DNA of 64,000 nucleotides from Vibrio neonatus (lineage in GTDB: Bacteria; Pseudomonadota; Gammaproteobacteria; Enterobacterales; Vibrionaceae), in assembly GCF_024346975.1 (NCBI RefSeq), contig NZ_AP024886.1, positions 930,001 through 994,000 of the forward strand, in the 5' to 3' direction. Numbering within the stretch: the first letter of the stretch is position 1; every line of letters starts with the position of its first letter. Position numbers and translations under genes: made by a program. The notes beneath the pieces are model-generated. The model had not been told where the DNA came from. It saw only the letters and a program-made list of their open reading frames with translations, and did no database searches. Positions 55,594 through 64,000 of this stretch are shown here, piece after piece.

Positions 55594-55836
55594 ATGCACG
55601 AGATAAAACTAGGAATTGATGTCATAAAGGATAAAAAAGCCGTCGAATATCAATGGGTAAGAACCATGTACGTTGAAGGATATTCGAACGAACGCATTGA
55701 TCACTACATCAATGAATGCTTTGGGGGCGATCCTGTCTTCTCTCACTTATTTAGAAAAGTCGCTCTGCATCAAGAAAGCGTATATGTCCTAATGCAACAT
55801 TTAGGACATGCCCCATCCAATATCGAAAATATTTAA
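55594..55836 (+). CDS. Hypothetical protein (80 aa)
   Basis: The product is MHEIKLGIDVIKDKKAVEYQ ... HAPSNIENI. The ATG at 55594 is preceded by AAGAGA. It is helical with no signal or membrane segment and no recognised domain. The sequence MYVEGYSNERIDHYINECFG could be a small helical DNA- or protein-binding unit. An imperfect GGAAGC/GCTTCC stem follows the stop. Confidence 0.5.
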   Translation: MHEIKLGIDVIKDKKAVEYQWVRTMYVEGYSNERIDHYINECFGGDPVFSHLFRKVALHQESVYVLMQHLGHAPSNIENI

Positions 55837-56217
55837 GTCATTAAAAAAGGAAGCTCGGCATCTCAAGTCACTGTGGCTTCCTGCTTCTTTCACCTTACAA
55901 ACGTACTCAAACGCCTTAATGTATAGTCACGCCAGACTTGTTGAGGCGTTTTTTATGGGACACATTATTGCTATGGCGTATTCTACAGCATAAAGCTCTA
56001 GCACATTATTGGACAAAAGCTTGTTACGAATTCGTGGTGATTGCGAGATCTTGGATAAGTTCTGCTAAGGTAATTTGTTCAAAACACCCACGGACTAGTG
56101 GTTTGTTTTACTCATCCACTACATATTGAAGTACTAAGTACTATAATTAAAGATAGTTAAGCATGCGTTGATAGACCTTGAACTAGGCCACTTACGAGCA
56201 CTAAGTCCAACGATAAT
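55837..56217. other. Intergenic stretch with little recognisable content
   Basis: Contains a weak stem (AAGGAAGC near 55849 with GCTTCCT near 55876) and another near 56083-56110 around CCAC/GTGG. No convincing gene. Confidence 0.4.
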
Positions 56218-56415
56218 TTGAAACTCTCTTTCTTTCGGATATTTCGGGTAGTTTCATGGTATGCAGATTTGCTTAACATGTCTCGGCCAACTTTCATTAA
56301 GCTTCTTGAGTTAAGTAATATACCGCTTAGTCGTACTGGCAACCGTAGAAAGGAAGCTTTTGCGGATCTTGCTGAACTATCTGCGTTATGCCAAGAAACG
56401 GGAATGGGATATTAA
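56218..56415 (+). pseudogene. Relic of an excisionase-type antitoxin gene
   Basis: The reading frame has ADLLNMSRPTFIKLLELSNI, then PLSRTGNRRKEAFADL, then AELSALCQETGMGY. The first part is the helix-turn-helix of excisionase-like antitoxins (xxLLxxSRPTFxKLLExGxI). The ending matches their usual C-terminus. The 20-30 residues normally between FADL and the end are missing, and no start or toxin gene is evident. It is best explained as an in-frame deletion remnant of a toxin-antitoxin locus. Confidence 0.5.
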
Positions 56416-56494
56416 TGGCGTAATATAAATAAAGCCTAACTGTGTACTACTGCTGTTAAAAACAAATGCTGGGCCGAAATCGTGAGTAGAAAGA

Positions 56495-58732
56495 ATGCGA
56501 AAATTAACCACAGGACAACATATCATACAAAGTATCGATAAATTCGGCCCAGATAGATTTGATTATTCGGAAACGAGTTACGTCACCGCAAAGAAGAATT
56601 GCACTTACTTCTGTCTTTGGCATAAAGAACCAATTAAAGTTGTCACCTTCCCTGATAATCATTTAAATATAAGATTTGGTGGGTGCACGGAATGTAGCAG
56701 ACTTTCAAAGTTTCAGGGTACTGAGCAACATGAATACTCATTAGCTCTCTCTAATATCAAAAAGCACTTCGACCACTATAAGCACTTAATCTACCAAAAA
56801 TCGTCTTCTAAGATATCTTTTACCTGCATAACGCATGGTGAACAGAGCGAGCCAGTTTTAGATTTTCATAAATATCAATGCAAGCAATGCAGAGTCGAAG
56901 AAAGAGAGCAGGAGTTTTGGGCTTCGCTCACACCAGAATTACATGAGTTATATATTTACCCCAAAAAACAACTTCTATCTCATCTCCCACTTTCAAGTAG
57001 ATTCCAGTCTGTAAGTGCGATTTGCAGGAAGCATAAAGAGTGCTTCACACATGGACTCAATAGACATCTCCATGGCCAAAGTGGATGTCAGTCATGTATA
57101 CAAGAGAAAAAATCTAAGACTCGTAAGAAAACTCACCTTGCAACGGTCGACAGTAAGATTGAGAGCTTCAAAGATAATGTCTCTGCATATGAAGCGCTCG
57201 ATGAGTATTACACCTACCCCGACCTAGAAAAGGAAATCTCTGAACAAACAAAGAAAATCACTGTCGTTTGCAGAAAGCACCCAGATAAACCCTTTAAAGT
57301 AATCAAAGAGCAACACAAGTTCAGAGGTGAAAAACGAGGACACGGATGTCCTGAGTGTAAGCGTGAAAAGTTGAGGCAGGACTTTAGAACGCCCTTCGAG
57401 GACGTGAAAAAAAGATTTCAGGAGGTGGGTCTGGTAGTGCAAAGTAAAGAGGAAGAATATACAAATCAAGATTCCTTACTATCAAGCAACTGTCAGAACT
57501 GTGGATCAACTGAAGATGTAAGAGTATCTAATGTATTCCGGCCGGATACTAAGACCAAATGCCCGAACTGCGCAAGGTTTGCCCGTTTTGGAGTACAAGA
57601 AGATTTAGCTCGAAAAATACTAGAGAGCTATTTTAGTTCCAAATTTCCAGTTGATCACATAACAGACCATCCAGACTATAACCATTTAGAGCTAGATGGC
57701 CACTCACTACAACTAAATATGGCCTTTGAATATCAAGGACCAACTCACTATAAACCAATTCATGGCGATGAAGCCCTACGAAAACAACAAACCCGTGACC
57801 AAGATAAAGCTGCTCATTGTCATAAATTAGGCATTCAATTACTCGTCATTCGACACTTTGAAGTGCGGAATGGTGTCGTCAACGCCTCAGGAGCCATAGA
57901 TAATATTAGGGAGGCTTTTGAAAATATAGGGCTCACTGTGGATGATAGCGTGCTGACAGAAGAATTGGTGTTAGAAACCTACGGCAAAGTCTGCTTAAAC
58001 CCTAGACTCCTTGAGAAGCTTGATGAGTTTTGTTCTACATACAACTTAAAACTCCTCTCCGAAAGGATTTATCGAGGGGTCGATCATAAGCAAACATTCG
58101 AATGCAATAAGTGTGGTCATGTGTTTAAAAACTATTGCATTACGCAATTGAAAGGTCGAGGTGTCCTTTGCTCTTGCCGTAAAGTGAAACGGAAGAAGCG
58201 CCCATTGCCAGAATCGCTACAAAAAGAAAAGCTAAAACAGCTTTATGACCGGATCTTTGATAGAGGCATTTTTCTTCTCTCACAAGCATGGGTGGGCTCG
58301 AAGCCTAACAATCTATACAGTGGCCTTTGCTTGCACTGCGAGGAGTTAACCCACTTCAAATACAGTACCGCAGCGCACGCATCTAAGCCTCTATGTAAAT
58401 GCCAACATAAATCAAAAGGCTACAAAAGAACAGAGAGTAAGCAGGCAGCAATAGTCTCAAAGATATCTTCCGAGATTGAACTGGAATCCAACGGCTTATT
58501 CCGATTAGAATCTAGCTCACCACCATCCACCGTGAAATCATCTCTAATTATCGAAGTTACCACGCAAAGTGTAGGATTTAACTACATAAAAGTGGGTAGC
58601 CACGATAATTGGCGCCGTAGGGGCACATATAGAAAAGTAGCCCACCAAATAAGAAATGGTGAATCACTTAATCCAAAAATCCAGATATCTACTGACCTTC
58701 ACTCCCTTAGACTTAGTTGCGTTAGGCTTTAA
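56495..58732 (+). CDS. Zinc-finger-repeat protein with a Vsr-/PD-(D/E)xK-like nuclease core
   Basis: This 745-aa protein has repeated Cys/His units of a treble-clef/DUF723-like type: C..CxxxHKEP ... CTEC; CITHGE ... CKQC; CRKHKE ... CQSC; CRKHPD ... CPEC; NCQNC ... CPNC; CNKCGH; LCLHCEE. Between residues ~380 and 470 lies a nuclease-like core, HLELDGHSLQLNMAFEYQGP followed by THY and RDQDKAAHCHKLGIQLLVI, with Asp, Glu-x-Gln and Lys in the order of Vsr/EDxHD or PD-(D/E)xK enzymes. The C-terminal FNYIKVGSHDNWRRRGTYR recalls part of a GIY-YIG-related domain. GAAAGA precedes ATG 56495. It could be a homing-type or defence endonuclease. No partner genes are adjacent. Confidence 0.6.
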   Translation: MRKLTTGQHIIQSIDKFGPDRFDYSETSYVTAKKNCTYFCLWHKEPIKVVTFPDNHLNIRFGGCTECSRLSKFQGTEQHEYSLALSNIKKHFDHYKHLIYQKSSSKISFTCITHGEQSEPVLDFHKYQCKQCRVEEREQEFWASLTPELHELYIYPKKQLLSHLPLSSRFQSVSAICRKHKECFTHGLNRHLHGQSGCQSCIQEKKSKTRKKTHLATVDSKIESFKDNVSAYEALDEYYTYPDLEKEISEQTKKITVVCRKHPDKPFKVIKEQHKFRGEKRGHGCPECKREKLRQDFRTPFEDVKKRFQEVGLVVQSKEEEYTNQDSLLSSNCQNCGSTEDVRVSNVFRPDTKTKCPNCARFARFGVQEDLARKILESYFSSKFPVDHITDHPDYNHLELDGHSLQLNMAFEYQGPTHYKPIHGDEALRKQQTRDQDKAAHCHKLGIQLLVIRHFEVRNGVVNASGAIDNIREAFENIGLTVDDSVLTEELVLETYGKVCLNPRLLEKLDEFCSTYNLKLLSERIYRGVDHKQTFECNKCGHVFKNYCITQLKGRGVLCSCRKVKRKKRPLPESLQKEKLKQLYDRIFDRGIFLLSQAWVGSKPNNLYSGLCLHCEELTHFKYSTAAHASKPLCKCQHKSKGYKRTESKQAAIVSKISSEIELESNGLFRLESSSPPSTVKSSLIIEVTTQSVGFNYIKVGSHDNWRRRGTYRKVAHQIRNGESLNPKIQISTDLHSLRLSCVRL

Positions 58733-58893
58733 CACTTTTGGTGCAGGTGCTTGCCCTGCAATTGCTAGCTTAGACTCACCTGACTGACCCTGCTTCAGAG
58801 ATGGTGTTTTAGTCAGATTATGACGATTCACTCCCAGAGTACTGAAAAGATCGAATGTAGCTTTAATTGTAAGGATTACTACAAGAAATTAAG
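58664..58893 (-). pseudogene. 3' relic of an unidentified minus-strand gene
   Basis: A 75-codon open stretch reads FDLFSTLGVNRHNLTKTPSL, then KQGQSGESKLAIAGQAPAPK and VLKPNATKSKGVK, a composition like a real C-terminal tail. It has no start codon of its own and overlaps the last 69 bases of the 745-aa gene on the other strand. This suggests the 745-aa gene arrived by an event that removed the rest of this gene. Confidence 0.35.
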
Positions 58894-59052
58894 AGCCCCT
58901 TACAACCGGTTAACTTTTGTTAGAAGTTGTATGGCTTTTTATCAGTGTGAAAAGTAGAGTTTTCTATTCGAAACTTGTTTTGGGGCATAAATGAGTTTAC
59001 CAACACTCCCTGATTACAAATAAAAAATACAAACTTTAAACTTACGGCGCAT

Positions 59053-59077
59053 AAAAAAGGAGCTCAATGAGCTCCTT
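59053..59077 (-). terminator. Rho-independent terminator of malEFG
   Basis: AAGGAGCTCA (59057-59066) pairs with TGAGCTCCTT (59068-59077); on the minus strand it ends in six T residues. It lies 69 bp after the malG stop. Confidence 0.8.
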
Positions 59078-59145
59078 CAGTATTCACACCACCAAAGCGC
59101 AATGCCTTGGCTGCCGCTTTCATTTATAACAAGCAATAAATCTAC

Positions 59146-60036
59146 TTAACCTTTCACACCGCCTGATGTTAAACCGCCCACCAGCCAACGTTGTGCTAAC
59201 AAGAACACAATTGTAATCGGTAGTGCTGACAATACCGCCGCTGCGGCAAAATCGCCCCATAGGTAGTTTTGCGGGTAAAGATACTGCTGCATGCCCACTG
59301 CTAGGGTGTATGAGTTCACATCTGACAGTAGCAAAGACGCCACTGGCACCTCACCCACAACGCCAATGAAAGATAAGATAAACACCACGGCTAAAATTGG
59401 TACCGACAATGGCAACAATACCAAACGGAATGCTTGCCAAGGGGTTGCGCCATCCAATGCTGCCGCCTCTTCCAACGAATTATCGATGGTTTCAAAGTAG
59501 CCTTTAATGGTCCAAACGTGCAGTGCTATACCGCCAAGATAAGAGAAGATAAGACCGCCATGGGTATTTAGCCCCAAAAATGGAATGTACTGACCTAATT
59601 TATCAAACAGCGCATAGATAGCCACCAGCGCCAATACCGCTGGGAACATTTGGAAAATCATCATCGCTTTTAAGATGGTGTTCTTGCCTTTAAAGCGCAT
59701 GCGAGCAAACGCGTACGCTGAGGTTGTAGACAGCGCCACAATCAAAATAGAGGTAATGCCCGCCACTTTCACTGAGTTCCACAGCCATAACAGCACAGGG
59801 AATGGTGGTGGCGTTACGCTACCATCAGCATGGGTGACCGATAAGCCAAGGGCTAACTTCCAGTGCTCCAATGAAGGATTGTCAGGAATCAAGCTACCTG
59901 TGGCAAAGTTACCTTCTCGAAATGAAATGGCGATAACCATCAACAAAGGGAAGATAATCAAGGACAAGAAGATCCACAGAGCGATATGCGCTGCCCAAAC
60001 ACGGTATTTAAGGTTTTTTCCTTGTACCATAGCCAT
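59146..60036 (-). CDS. malG: Maltose/maltodextrin ABC transporter permease MalG
   Basis: The 296-aa inner-membrane permease has six spans. The EAA loop that contacts MalK is [20 protein letters not shown]. The C-terminus SGGVKG agrees with E. coli MalG (296 aa), whose tail inserts toward the maltose site of MalF/MalE. It lies 12 bp after malF. Confidence 0.97.
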   Translation of the reverse strand: MAMVQGKNLKYRVWAAHIALWIFLSLIIFPLLMVIAISFREGNFATGSLIPDNPSLEHWKLALGLSVTHADGSVTPPPFPVLLWLWNSVKVAGITSILIVALSTTSAYAFARMRFKGKNTILKAMMIFQMFPAVLALVAIYALFDKLGQYIPFLGLNTHGGLIFSYLGGIALHVWTIKGYFETIDNSLEEAAALDGATPWQAFRLVLLPLSVPILAVVFILSFIGVVGEVPVASLLLSDVNSYTLAVGMQQYLYPQNYLWGDFAAAAVLSALPITIVFLLAQRWLVGGLTSGGVKG

Positions 60037-60048
60037 TGTTATTGCTCC

Positions 60049-61626
60049 TTAATCTTGAGATAGCTTAGTGAAACGAAGGTTCAGTAGTGCCATACCACCC
60101 ACTAATAGGAAGATAAGCGTTGCGATAGCACTTGCTAGACCAAAGTCTTGACCACCACTGCCCTCAAAGGCGATGCGGTAGGTGTAGCTCACTAACAAGT
60201 CGGTGTAACCGGCAGGCTCTGAGGTACCTATCATGTTTGGACCGCCGTTGGTCAATAGCTGAATCATGACAAAGTTATTGAAGTTAAACGCAAAGCTGGC
60301 AATTAGTAGCGGCGTCATGGGTTTAATCATCAAAGGTACGGTAATGTGGAAAAAGTTCTTAAATGGCCCTGCACCATCAATTGCAGAAGCTTCATACAAA
60401 TCATCAGGGATGGCTTTTAATAGCCCCATACACAAAATCATTATGTATGGGAAACCAAGCCAAGTGTTTACTATCAACACCATGGTTTTTGCTAAGAAGG
60501 GATCAGAGAACCAGTTTGGCGAAATGCCAAATAGTTGACTGAGCACTAAGTTAATTTCACCAAAACTTTGGTTAAACAAACCTTTGAATATCAAGATGGA
60601 AATAAAGGCTGGCACCGCATAAGGCAGGATGAGCAACACGCGGTAAATCGCACGTCCTTTCAGCTCTTCCCACTGCACTACGCTGGCTAACACTAAGCCA
60701 ATCACCAGGGTAAAAATAATCGTTAATACTGAGAACAGCACCGTCCAGATGAATATCGAGATAAACGGCTCTTTGATGCCATCGTCTTTCCAAACTCGTT
60801 CAAAGTTGCCCGTGCCTATTCCGACAATAAAACCAGGTGAAACGGTCGCACCCACAAATTCGCCATCGGCATTTACGGGCTGATAGAAACCCACCTCCAT
60901 ATTCGGCATGAAGGTCTCGCCCGTTTCATTGTTTATCATGGTTTTGCCGTCGGCTTGCAGCGTAAACAGCGGCTCAACGCCAGCAAATTTACGCAGCCCA
61001 CTCATACGAACGGCTTCACCACTTGGTTTGATCAGATCAATGTTACTCAATATAGGGCGAGCTTTAATAATGCTTTTAATCGGCTCTTTATCACCTTGAA
61101 TTGAGTTTGCATCAATCGCAGTCAGTTGCAGCTCTTTACTGGTCACATCTTTAGTCAAGCTAAACTCTCTTGTGACTAAAGTATGCTCGCCGTCTTGCAA
61201 GGCAATAATATGCCCACCAGCGGTTTTGAGCAGTTGGAATGGATAACTGTCACCACTTTGGAAAGTGCGGTTAACCAGCACCGTTTGCGCTCGGTCAAAG
61301 GTCAGCTGGTTTTTGGCACTGTAGTTGGTGAATGCTAAGTTAACGGTATAGGCCAGCGGGAAAAGAATGAACAGAATCATTCCCGCAATACCCGGATAAA
61401 TATAGCGATGTGCGTAGGTTTTCTTACTACCGAAGATATATAGCGCTAACGCCGTTAAAATCAGTGTGAGAATAGCAAAGGCTACTTCTCCACGAGAATA
61501 CATCAACACGGTTGCATAACCGTTTACAATTCCGACTAAGCCAAGGGTTGCCCATTTCAATACGGATTTTGTATTTCCGGCAACGGAAGGAGTCTCAACA
61601 GAACCAGAAGATTGAACTGTCTGCAT
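60049..61626 (-). CDS. malF: Maltose/maltodextrin ABC transporter permease MalF
   Basis: The 525-aa permease starts MQTVQSSGSVETPS. It has two N-terminal helices, the MalF-specific third helix, and a large periplasmic P2 loop (residues ~95-270) that binds MalE. The EAA loop YEASAIDGAGPFKNFFHITV is present. Its length (E. coli 514) and order malE-malF-malG fit the maltose system. A strong hairpin precedes it in the malE-malF gap. Confidence 0.97.
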   Translation of the reverse strand: MQTVQSSGSVETPSVAGNTKSVLKWATLGLVGIVNGYATVLMYSRGEVAFAILTLILTALALYIFGSKKTYAHRYIYPGIAGMILFILFPLAYTVNLAFTNYSAKNQLTFDRAQTVLVNRTFQSGDSYPFQLLKTAGGHIIALQDGEHTLVTREFSLTKDVTSKELQLTAIDANSIQGDKEPIKSIIKARPILSNIDLIKPSGEAVRMSGLRKFAGVEPLFTLQADGKTMINNETGETFMPNMEVGFYQPVNADGEFVGATVSPGFIVGIGTGNFERVWKDDGIKEPFISIFIWTVLFSVLTIIFTLVIGLVLASVVQWEELKGRAIYRVLLILPYAVPAFISILIFKGLFNQSFGEINLVLSQLFGISPNWFSDPFLAKTMVLIVNTWLGFPYIMILCMGLLKAIPDDLYEASAIDGAGPFKNFFHITVPLMIKPMTPLLIASFAFNFNNFVMIQLLTNGGPNMIGTSEPAGYTDLLVSYTYRIAFEGSGGQDFGLASAIATLIFLLVGGMALLNLRFTKLSQD

Positions 61627-61663
61627 AAAAAGAACCTACTAGCGAATAATAAATAGAGAAAAG

Positions 61664-61687
61664 TAAGGAGGGGTTACCCCCTCCTTA
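61664..61687 (-). other. malE-malF intergenic hairpin
   Basis: TAAGGAGGGG pairs perfectly with CCCCTCCTTA around a 4-base loop. Its place between malE and malF corresponds to the E. coli REP hairpins that stabilise malE mRNA and reduce malFG expression. Without a T run it is more a stabiliser or partial terminator. Confidence 0.55.
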
Positions 61688-61693
61688 AAGGGT

Positions 61694-62872
61694 TTACTTA
61701 AGCATTTGTTTTTTAGCGTCTTCTAGAGCAGCATCTACCGATTGACGACCATCGACTACATTGATGATGGCGTTTTTCGCAGAACTCCAGTAAGTGTTCA
61801 TTTGCGGAATGTTCGGCATGATCTCACCGTGTTCTGCACTCGCCATTGTGGCGGCAATGCGCGGATCAGATGCCAATTCTTTTTGGAACGATTTTAGTGC
61901 AACCGCGCCCAGTGGCTTGTCGTTATTGACGTCACGTAAGCCTTCATTAGTCAGTAAGTAATTCTCTAGGAATTCAACTGCAAGATCTTTGTTTGGTGAC
62001 GCAGTGCTAATACCAGCGGTTAGTACACCAACAAACGGTGAAGAAGCCTGACCTTTGAACGTAGGTAGCGTCGTTACGCCATAGTTCACTTTGTTGTCAT
62101 AGCCACCCCATGCCCAAGGGCCATTGATGGTCAGTGCAACATCGCCTTTAGCAAAAGAAGAATCCGCAATAGAGTAATCCATATCTGCTGAGATCACTTT
62201 GCTGTCTACTAATGACTTAATGAAGTTCATTGCATCTTTAACGCCAGCATTATCAATGCCGACGTTTTTAACGTCATAACCTGCATCAGTGTGCTTGAAC
62301 GCATAACCACCATCAGCAGCCATTAGTGGCCATGTGAAGTATGGTTCTTTTAGGTTCCACATGATCGCTTTTTTGCCATCTTTTGCTAATTTAGCATCCA
62401 GCGCGGCGACTTCTTCCCAAGTTTTAGGTGGGTTTGGCACAAGATCTTTGTTGTAGATAAGCGCTAGGGCTTCGATAGCCACTGGGTAGCCAATAGTTTT
62501 GCCTTGGAAGTTCACTGCGTCCCATGCAAAATCTACGATACCTTCTTTGATTTCTTTAGACGGTTTAATTTCAGCTAGCAAACCGGCTTCTGCGTAACCA
62601 CCAAAGCGATCGTGTGCCCAAAAGATGATATCCGGGCCGTCACCTGTTGCGGCAACTTGAGGAAAGCGAGACTCTAAGCCATCAGGGTGCGCAACCGTCA
62701 CTTTGATGCCTGTATCTTCTTCAAAGCGTTTACCGACTTCTGCCAGACCATTATAACCTTTATCGCCGTTGATCCAGATTGTCAGTTGACCTTCTTGAAT
62801 TGCTGCGTGAGCACCAAAAGAACCAAGCGCAACAAGTGTTCCAAGTGCCACTGTACTTAGAGCTTTTTTCAT
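61694..62872 (-). CDS. malE: Maltose/maltodextrin-binding periplasmic protein MalE
   Basis: The 392-aa protein has a signal peptide [20 protein letters not shown] (cleavage after AHA). The start at 62872 is preferred because AAAGGA lies eight bases upstream; upstream codons encode no signal peptide. The mature part matches Mal[61 protein letters not shown] and [18 protein letters not shown]. It delivers maltose and maltodextrins to MalFGK2. Confidence 0.96.
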   Translation of the reverse strand: MKKALSTVALGTLVALGSFGAHAAIQEGQLTIWINGDKGYNGLAEVGKRFEEDTGIKVTVAHPDGLESRFPQVAATGDGPDIIFWAHDRFGGYAEAGLLAEIKPSKEIKEGIVDFAWDAVNFQGKTIGYPVAIEALALIYNKDLVPNPPKTWEEVAALDAKLAKDGKKAIMWNLKEPYFTWPLMAADGGYAFKHTDAGYDVKNVGIDNAGVKDAMNFIKSLVDSKVISADMDYSIADSSFAKGDVALTINGPWAWGGYDNKVNYGVTTLPTFKGQASSPFVGVLTAGISTASPNKDLAVEFLENYLLTNEGLRDVNNDKPLGAVALKSFQKELASDPRIAATMASAEHGEIMPNIPQMNTYWSSAKNAIINVVDGRQSVDAALEDAKKQMLK

Positions 62873-63580
62873 GTGTGTAATCCTTTTTATTATATGTGTA
62901 GGGCTATCAAAGTTATTCCTGAAAGCCAAATTTCAGCATCTATCATCCGCTAGTCCCAATGAATCATCATCATCCCGACAACTACGCCCTATCTAAACGA
63001 GCCGAGTTTCGTGATCTGGCTCTCTCAGGTGAAGTGAAGCCGATCACAGAACAGTCAAAAATGTGATGCAAAACAATGGGAATACCCCAATAAAAGAGAG
63101 GTTGATCCGTTTATTCGCGGGCCTGTTCTTCCCCCCTCCTCCCTTACTACTCCCCCTACAAAAATACCGTTCAGGAGGATGTACTACACCAGCAAATTGC
63201 ACAAACTAACAACATCCGAGATATGGATAGCAAGAACCCTTTTCTAACTTGTTTGTTGGGATAACATTTCAAACCTAGCTAGTAGTAACTTAATTGACGT
63301 GCGCAATGAACATCATTACGGGGAACGCGGCAACTAAGGTGCGGGGGATATTAGCTAGAATTGGGGATGGTCAGGTGATGTGACCAAAACAGGCTGAAGT
63401 TATTGACTCTTAGGGTGAGTCATTAATCTTCGCGTTTTGTGTTCATCACCTTTTTTCTTTCCTGTTCTCTAAAGAAGAGTTTGCACCATTACTTCTGAAT
63501 TTCTATTTTAGTGCTCATGGCATAATCAATAACCATAACTGAGCGCTAATGGGTAAAATTAATATTGAGGATCCACTCAA
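62873..63580. other. Divergent malE-malK regulatory region
   Basis: About 700 bp between divergent genes. No coding frame is seen. GGGGATGGTC at 63363-63372 and CGGGATGATG (minus, 62968-62977) resemble MalT boxes. The G/C-rich stretch at 63128-63160 stands out in AT-rich surroundings. In E. coli both operons are controlled by MalT and CRP. Confidence 0.6.
63135..63144 (-). promoter_or_regulatory. Candidate MalT box
   Basis: On the minus strand AGGGAGGAGG matches the MalT consensus GGGGA(T/G)GAGG at nine of ten positions. It lies about 265 bp upstream of malE. Confidence 0.4.
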
Positions 63581-64000
63581 ATGACCAGTGTCACGCTAAA
63601 AAATGTATACAAATCCTATGGTGACGTAGAGATCTCTAAAAACGTCAATCTAGATATTCACGAAGGCGAGTTTGTTGTATTCGTGGGGCCATCTGGTTGT
63701 GGTAAATCGACTCTACTGCGTTGTATTGCAGGCTTAGAAGACATTACCTCTGGCGATTTATACATCGGCGAGCAACGAATGAACGATGTCGAGCCGTCAA
63801 AACGTGGCGTTGGTATGGTGTTCCAGTCTTACGCACTTTATCCGCATCTGAATTTATACGACAACATGTCTTTTGGTATGAAACTGGCAAAAGCGGATAA
63901 AGCCGAAACGGAAAAACGTGTTAAACACGCCGCTGATATTTTGCAACTGACGCATCTTTTAGACCGACAACCTAAAGCACTATCGGGCGGTCAACGCCAG
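63581..64000 (+). CDS. malK: Maltose ABC transporter ATPase MalK (partial, cut by the window end)
   Basis: The first 140 residues are visible: [20 protein letters not shown], Walker [21 protein letters not shown] at about 37-44, Q-loop [12 protein letters not shown], and the signature LSGGQRQ at the very end. MalK hydrolyses ATP for MalFG and, in E. coli, inhibits MalT. GAGGA lies about ten bases before the ATG. The regulatory C-terminal domain is outside the window. Confidence 0.95.
   Translation, partial: MTSVTLKNVYKSYGDVEISKNVNLDIHEGEFVVFVGPSGCGKSTLLRCIAGLEDITSGDLYIGEQRMNDVEPSKRGVGMVFQSYALYPHLNLYDNMSFGMKLAKADKAETEKRVKHAADILQLTHLLDRQPKALSGGQRQ

Overview
The window looks like a Vibrio or close Vibrionaceae chromosome. 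The supporting genes are guaC, a bifunctional NAD(P)HX repair gene, dbpA, an OmpU-like porin, a mepM-type endopeptidase and a divergent malK / malEFG maltose locus. They lie next to a large accessory region rich in insertion sequences and anti-phage genes. All functional calls come from reading motifs and context; no database search was run.

Positions 1-6.5 kb are a graveyard of mobile elements. A complete IS3-family element (212-1446, 3-bp target duplication AGG) interrupts a secreted-protein gene that also carries an in-frame stop. Then come an internally deleted IS256-family remnant with both ends still present (2124-2698), frame-broken membrane genes, and an IS200-like element whose HUH motif reads His-Val-Tyr.

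Positions 6.5-38.1 kb are a defence island, all on the minus strand. Read in the direction of transcription it has three parts. (1) A tightly overlapping eight-gene operon (38133 to 28663) holds a 119-aa leader gene, then zorA-zorB-zorC-like genes, then a second zorA-zorB, a 321-aa protein with a possible diverged ZorC-like end, and a third ZorB-like gene. No helicase or nuclease of the ZorD or ZorE type lies in the operon. (2) Next are a pair of very acidic paralogues and an HExxH putative metalloprotein. (3) Last is a colinear series hsdR-hsdM-hsdS, mcrB-mcrC, druH-druE (Druantia type III-like), ending with an 89-aa zinc-ribbon protein whose last nine residues, MDFEDDIPF, copy the SSB C-terminal tip. 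The doubled Zorya operon and the SSB-tail protein are the best candidates for undescribed biology.

Positions 38.1-58.7 kb are mostly core chromosome: guaC with a hairpin at its predicted transcript start, nnr, an OFA-type MFS transporter, a small Cys-rich gene behind a perfect FNR-type site, dbpA, porin, glutaredoxin and mepM. These are broken by an ISAs1-family element (44872-46109, 10-bp target duplication) and a lipoprotein gene flanked by inverted REP-like repeats. A 745-aa zinc-finger-repeat protein with a PD-(D/E)xK/Vsr-like core (56495-58732) sits between gene relics. Positions 59.1-64.0 kb hold malG, malF, malE and the start of malK; the window ends inside malK.
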